From NCBI GenBank assembly GCA_937958785.1, contig CALGMY010000072.1:1-8475 (forward strand): a stretch of 8,475 bases of DNA, read 5' to 3'. A program made the translations under genes and the position numbers. Source of the DNA: an uncultured Gammaproteobacteria bacterium (GTDB taxonomy: Bacteria; Pseudomonadota; Gammaproteobacteria; Steroidobacterales; GCA-2729495). Shown in pieces: positions 6,284 through 8,475 of this stretch. Each line of letters begins with the position of its first letter. The stretch's first letter is position 1. The notes under the pieces are model-generated. The model saw nothing but the letters and a program-made list of their open reading frames with translations, was not told where the DNA came from and ran no database searches.

Positions 6284-7585
6284 ATGCGCTACCTCAGTAC
6301 GCGCGGGGGTCCCCCGGTCGGCATCGAGCAGGCCATCATGGGCGGCACCGCGCCCGACGGTGGCCTCTACGTGCCCGACGGGCTGCCCGCCTTCTCGCCC
6401 ACGGAATTCGACCGGGACGAAGACTTTCCCGGCACGGCGAGCCGCTTCCTCGATCCGTTCTTCGCCGGCTCGTCCCTCGCCGCGGACCTGCCGGCCCTCT
6501 GCGCGGCCGCCCTCAACTTCCCGGTACCGCTGCGCCCGCTGGAGGAGGGGCCTGCCGCACTGTCCGTCCTCGAGCTGTTCCACGGTCCAACGGCGGCGTT
6601 CAAGGACGTGGGGGCCCGGTTCCTCGCCCACTGCATGGAGGCCATCATCCGTGGCGGCGTCCACGCCCGCGCACCGGTGACCGTGCTCGTCGCCACCTCG
6701 GGGGATACGGGCGGCGCCGTGGCCTCGGCCTACCATCGCCGGCCCGGCACCCGGGTGGTGGTGCTCTTTCCCGAAGGACGGGTCTCCCCCCGCCAGCAGC
6801 ACCAGCTCACCTGCTGGGGTGACAACGTGGTGTCCCTGGCAGTCCGCGGCGAGTTCGACGACTGCCAGCGGCTGGTCAAGGCGGCCTTCGCCGATGTGAA
6901 GCTGCGCGAGAAGCACCGGCTCTGCTCGGCGAACAGCATCAACGTCGGGCGCCTGCTCCCCCAGGCCGCGTACTATGCCCGTTCGAGCCTCTCGCACTGG
7001 TGGCGCACCGGCCGCCCGCTGAGCTTCATCGTGCCGACGGGCAACCTCGGCAATGCCTTCGCCTGCGTCTGGGCCCGCCGTGTCGGGTTGCCCATCGGCC
7101 GGATCATCCTCGCCACGAACGCGAACACCACGATCCCCGACTTTCTCGCCACCGGCCAGTGGCTGCCCCGGCCGAGCATCCCGACGCTGGCCTCGGCCAT
7201 GGATGTCGGTGATCCCAGCAACATGGAACGGCTGCGGGCCCTGTGCCCCGACATCGGGGCGCTGCGCCAGGAAGTCACGGCAGTGCCTGTCGACGACGCG
7301 GAGATCCGCGCAACCATCGTCGCCGAGCACGCCCGGAGCGGCCTGGCCTGGTGCCCGCATACGGCCACCGCACTCCGTGTCTACCGGGAACTGCCGGAGG
7401 CCGAGCGGACCCAGCGGGACTGGGCCGTCGTGGCGACGGCCCATGCCGCCAAGTTCGACACCATCGTGGAGCCCCTGCTGGGCATCCACATCACCCCGCC
7501 GGCAGAGCTAACTGCACTGCTGGCGCGTCCCAGCCATTTCGAGACCATCCCGCCGGAGCTGGACGCGCTGGCGGCGAGGTTGTGA
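6284..7585 (+). CDS. thrC: Threonine synthase
   Basis: ThrC turns O-phospho-L-homoserine into L-threonine and phosphate with pyridoxal phosphate (PLP) in the cytoplasm, the last step of the pathway. The product has 433 residues (428 in E. coli). It opens with MRYLSTRG and GGTAPDGGLYVPDGLP, the typical N-terminal part of the longer, enterobacterial-type enzymes. The PLP lysine is Lys107 in FHGPTAAFKDVG, the same number as in E. coli. ATSGDTGGAVASAY (135-148), SANSINVGR (213-221), and PTGNLGNAFA (249-258), the last probably holding the PLP phosphate, are all present, so the enzyme should be active. It lies 8 bases after thrA with its binding site overlapping the thrA stop, and 4 bases before the NERD gene. 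Its substrate needs homoserine kinase, which is not encoded in this window. Confidence 0.97.
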   Translation: MRYLSTRGGPPVGIEQAIMGGTAPDGGLYVPDGLPAFSPTEFDRDEDFPGTASRFLDPFFAGSSLAADLPALCAAALNFPVPLRPLEEGPAALSVLELFHGPTAAFKDVGARFLAHCMEAIIRGGVHARAPVTVLVATSGDTGGAVASAYHRRPGTRVVVLFPEGRVSPRQQHQLTCWGDNVVSLAVRGEFDDCQRLVKAAFADVKLREKHRLCSANSINVGRLLPQAAYYARSSLSHWWRTGRPLSFIVPTGNLGNAFACVWARRVGLPIGRIILATNANTTIPDFLATGQWLPRPSIPTLASAMDVGDPSNMERLRALCPDIGALRQEVTAVPVDDAEIRATIVAEHARSGLAWCPHTATALRVYRELPEAERTQRDWAVVATAHAAKFDTIVEPLLGIHITPPAELTALLARPSHFETIPPELDALAARL

Positions 7586-7589
7586 CGCC

Positions 7590-8204
7590 GTGGCAGGGTC
7601 GGTGAACTGGACGGCCGGCGGGCCGGAGTGGTTCCTGCCGGCGGCCATCGGTCTCGTGGTACTCATCGCGGGCGGCGTCGCCTGGTGGCGGCTGCTACAA
7701 CGCCGCCGCCGGGACATCGACCGGCGCCTTCGGGAAGCCTGCCGCGGGGTACTCGCGAACTTCGTGATCCCGGACGGCAACGGCGAGGAGATCCAGGTGC
7801 AGTACGCGCTCCTGACGGGCCGCGGCATCCTCGTCGTGGACATCAAGGACGTGGAGGGCCACGTCTTCGGCAGCGAGGCGATGCAGGACTGGACCGTCAT
7901 CGCCGACGACCGGCGTTTCACCTTTGCCAATCCGCAGCCCGGACTCTGGGACCGGATCGCCGCGGTCAAGCGCCTCGCGCCGGAGATTCCCGTGACCGGC
8001 TACGTGGCGTTCACCGGTCGCGCCCGGTTCACCAAGGGCCAGCCGCGCAGCGTGGCGCTGCTCGAGCCGCTGCTGCAGGAGCTGGAGAAGGAGGCCGGCA
8101 CGGGCCGCCAGCCCGGTGACGGCTACCTCGCGGCCTGGGACCGGCTGCGGCAGGCTGCGCTCACGGCCCGGCTCGATCATCCGCCGGGGTCGGCGGCGCG
8201 CTGA
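7590..8204 (+). CDS. Membrane-anchored NERD-domain protein, probably with an altered active site
   Basis: The protein has 204 residues. One transmembrane helix (about 14-36, FLPAAIGLVVLIAGGVAWW) is followed by an Arg-rich stretch (RLLQRRRRDIDRR), so the rest should face the cytoplasm. Residues about 52-150 match the NERD (nuclease-related) domain, of the PD-(D/E)XK fold: IQVQYALLTGRGILVVDIKDVEG, then W101, a FTFANPQPGLWDRIAAVK block and VTGYVAFTGRARFTKGQP. The acidic-X-Lys motif is Asp84-Ile85-Lys86, but where most NERD proteins have IDH the sequence reads VQY (70-72), so the usual first Asp is Gln71. Cleavage may therefore be lost; binding or a structural role is possible. It starts with GTG, supported by GAGGT 9 bases upstream, 4 bases after the thrC stop; a GTG four codons later is an alternative. 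Its 3' end overlaps the convergent tatD by 44 bases. The role is unknown and no link to threonine synthesis is evident. Confidence 0.8.
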   Translation: MAGSVNWTAGGPEWFLPAAIGLVVLIAGGVAWWRLLQRRRRDIDRRLREACRGVLANFVIPDGNGEEIQVQYALLTGRGILVVDIKDVEGHVFGSEAMQDWTVIADDRRFTFANPQPGLWDRIAAVKRLAPEIPVTGYVAFTGRARFTKGQPRSVALLEPLLQELEKEAGTGRQPGDGYLAAWDRLRQAALTARLDHPPGSAAR

Positions 8205-8475
8205 GGCCGAACAGCCGCACGGCATTGCGGGTGGAGGCCGCGGCCACCGCCGCGGGATCCTGGTCCATGAACCCGGCCAGCACCCGCACGACCTCGGGCA
8301 GGGTGGCAGGCTCGTTGCGCCGGCTGCGCGGCGCGGGGTCGAGCGTCCGGGGCAGCAGGTAGGGGCAGTCCGTCTCCACCAGTACCCGCTCCAGGGGCAG
8401 CGAGCGCACGGCCTCCCGCAGCGCCAGGGCGCGCCGCTCGTCGCAGATCCAGCCCGTGATCCCGATGTACAGGCC
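8161..8475 (-). CDS. tatD: TatD-family metal-dependent deoxyribonuclease, C-terminal part (cut by window edge)
   Basis: The last 104 residues are visible; the frame is open to the window end, so the start lies outside. GLYIGITGWICDERRALALRE, then RVLVETDCPYLLPR, SRRNEPATLPEVV and TRNAVRLFGL follow the end of E. coli TatD (about 260 residues) closely, which points to TatD itself rather than the paralogues YcfH or YjjV. TatD is a cytoplasmic TIM-barrel nuclease linked to 3'-5' DNA trimming and repair. The Asp in VETDCPY (codon 8370-8368) is the conserved metal ligand of the barrel. It converges with the NERD gene and overlaps it by 44 bases, so the two cannot be separated by a terminator between their stop codons. 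Confidence 0.93.
   Translation of the reverse strand, partial: GLYIGITGWICDERRALALREAVRSLPLERVLVETDCPYLLPRTLDPAPRSRRNEPATLPEVVRVLAGFMDQDPAAVAAASTRNAVRLFGLSAPPTPADDRAGP

Noticed and set aside
6254..7489. A 411-codon minus-strand frame opposite thrC
   Set aside because: It mirrors the conserved thrC coding region; its composition (Gly, Arg, Asp, Val) is that of a codon-position shadow.

Overview
The window looks like a piece of a GC-rich (about two-thirds G+C by eye) proteobacterial chromosome, most likely gammaproteobacterial. The pointers are a fused aspartokinase-homoserine dehydrogenase (ThrA type), a threonine synthase matching Escherichia coli ThrC in layout and catalytic lysine number, and a TatD end that closely resembles the enterobacterial protein (GITGWICDERR, LVETDCPYLLPR, RRNEPA). 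A Xanthomonadales/Nevskiales/Steroidobacter-like lineage is a guess, not something I can show. The window is packed with genes; no stretch over 300 bases lacks one. I saw no tRNA, rRNA, CRISPR array, insertion sequence or phage gene.

Left half (1-3642), all on the minus strand, read from high to low coordinates: an HNH endonuclease-like protein with an EVE/PUA-like N-terminal region (3642-2635); a conserved P-loop ATPase of unknown function (2610-1756); a CaiB/BaiF-type (family III) CoA-transferase (1688-471); a 129-residue protein that is only the N-terminal part of a UbiD-family decarboxylase (454-65); and the first 18 codons of another gene leaving the window (54-1). Gaps are short, so this may be one transcript, but it seems to join two themes: a possible nucleic-acid-targeting pair (HNH plus ATPase) and an acyl-CoA/decarboxylation pair (CoA-transferase plus UbiD fragment).

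Centre (3643-3755): a 113-base divergent intergenic region. It has a -10-like box towards thrA, a -10-like box almost touching the HNH start, a GC-rich hairpin, a 9-base direct repeat and a run of seven T at the expected start of the thrA transcript.

Right half (3756-8204), plus strand: thrA, thrC and a membrane-anchored NERD-domain protein, with gaps of 8 and 4 bases, so probably one translationally coupled operon. ThrA does the first and third steps from aspartate to homoserine, and ThrC makes threonine from phosphohomoserine. Homoserine kinase (thrB), which usually lies between them, is absent here. The operon runs tail-to-tail into tatD (8475-8161, partial), overlapping it by 44 bases.

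The items most worth a second look are the Cys in place of the catalytic His in the HNH motif, the UbiD protein cut to its N-terminal domain, the NERD protein with a changed first catalytic Asp, the missing thrB, and signs that two minus-strand genes are transcribed without leaders. I did not find a clearly new system; the HNH-ATPase pair is the best candidate.
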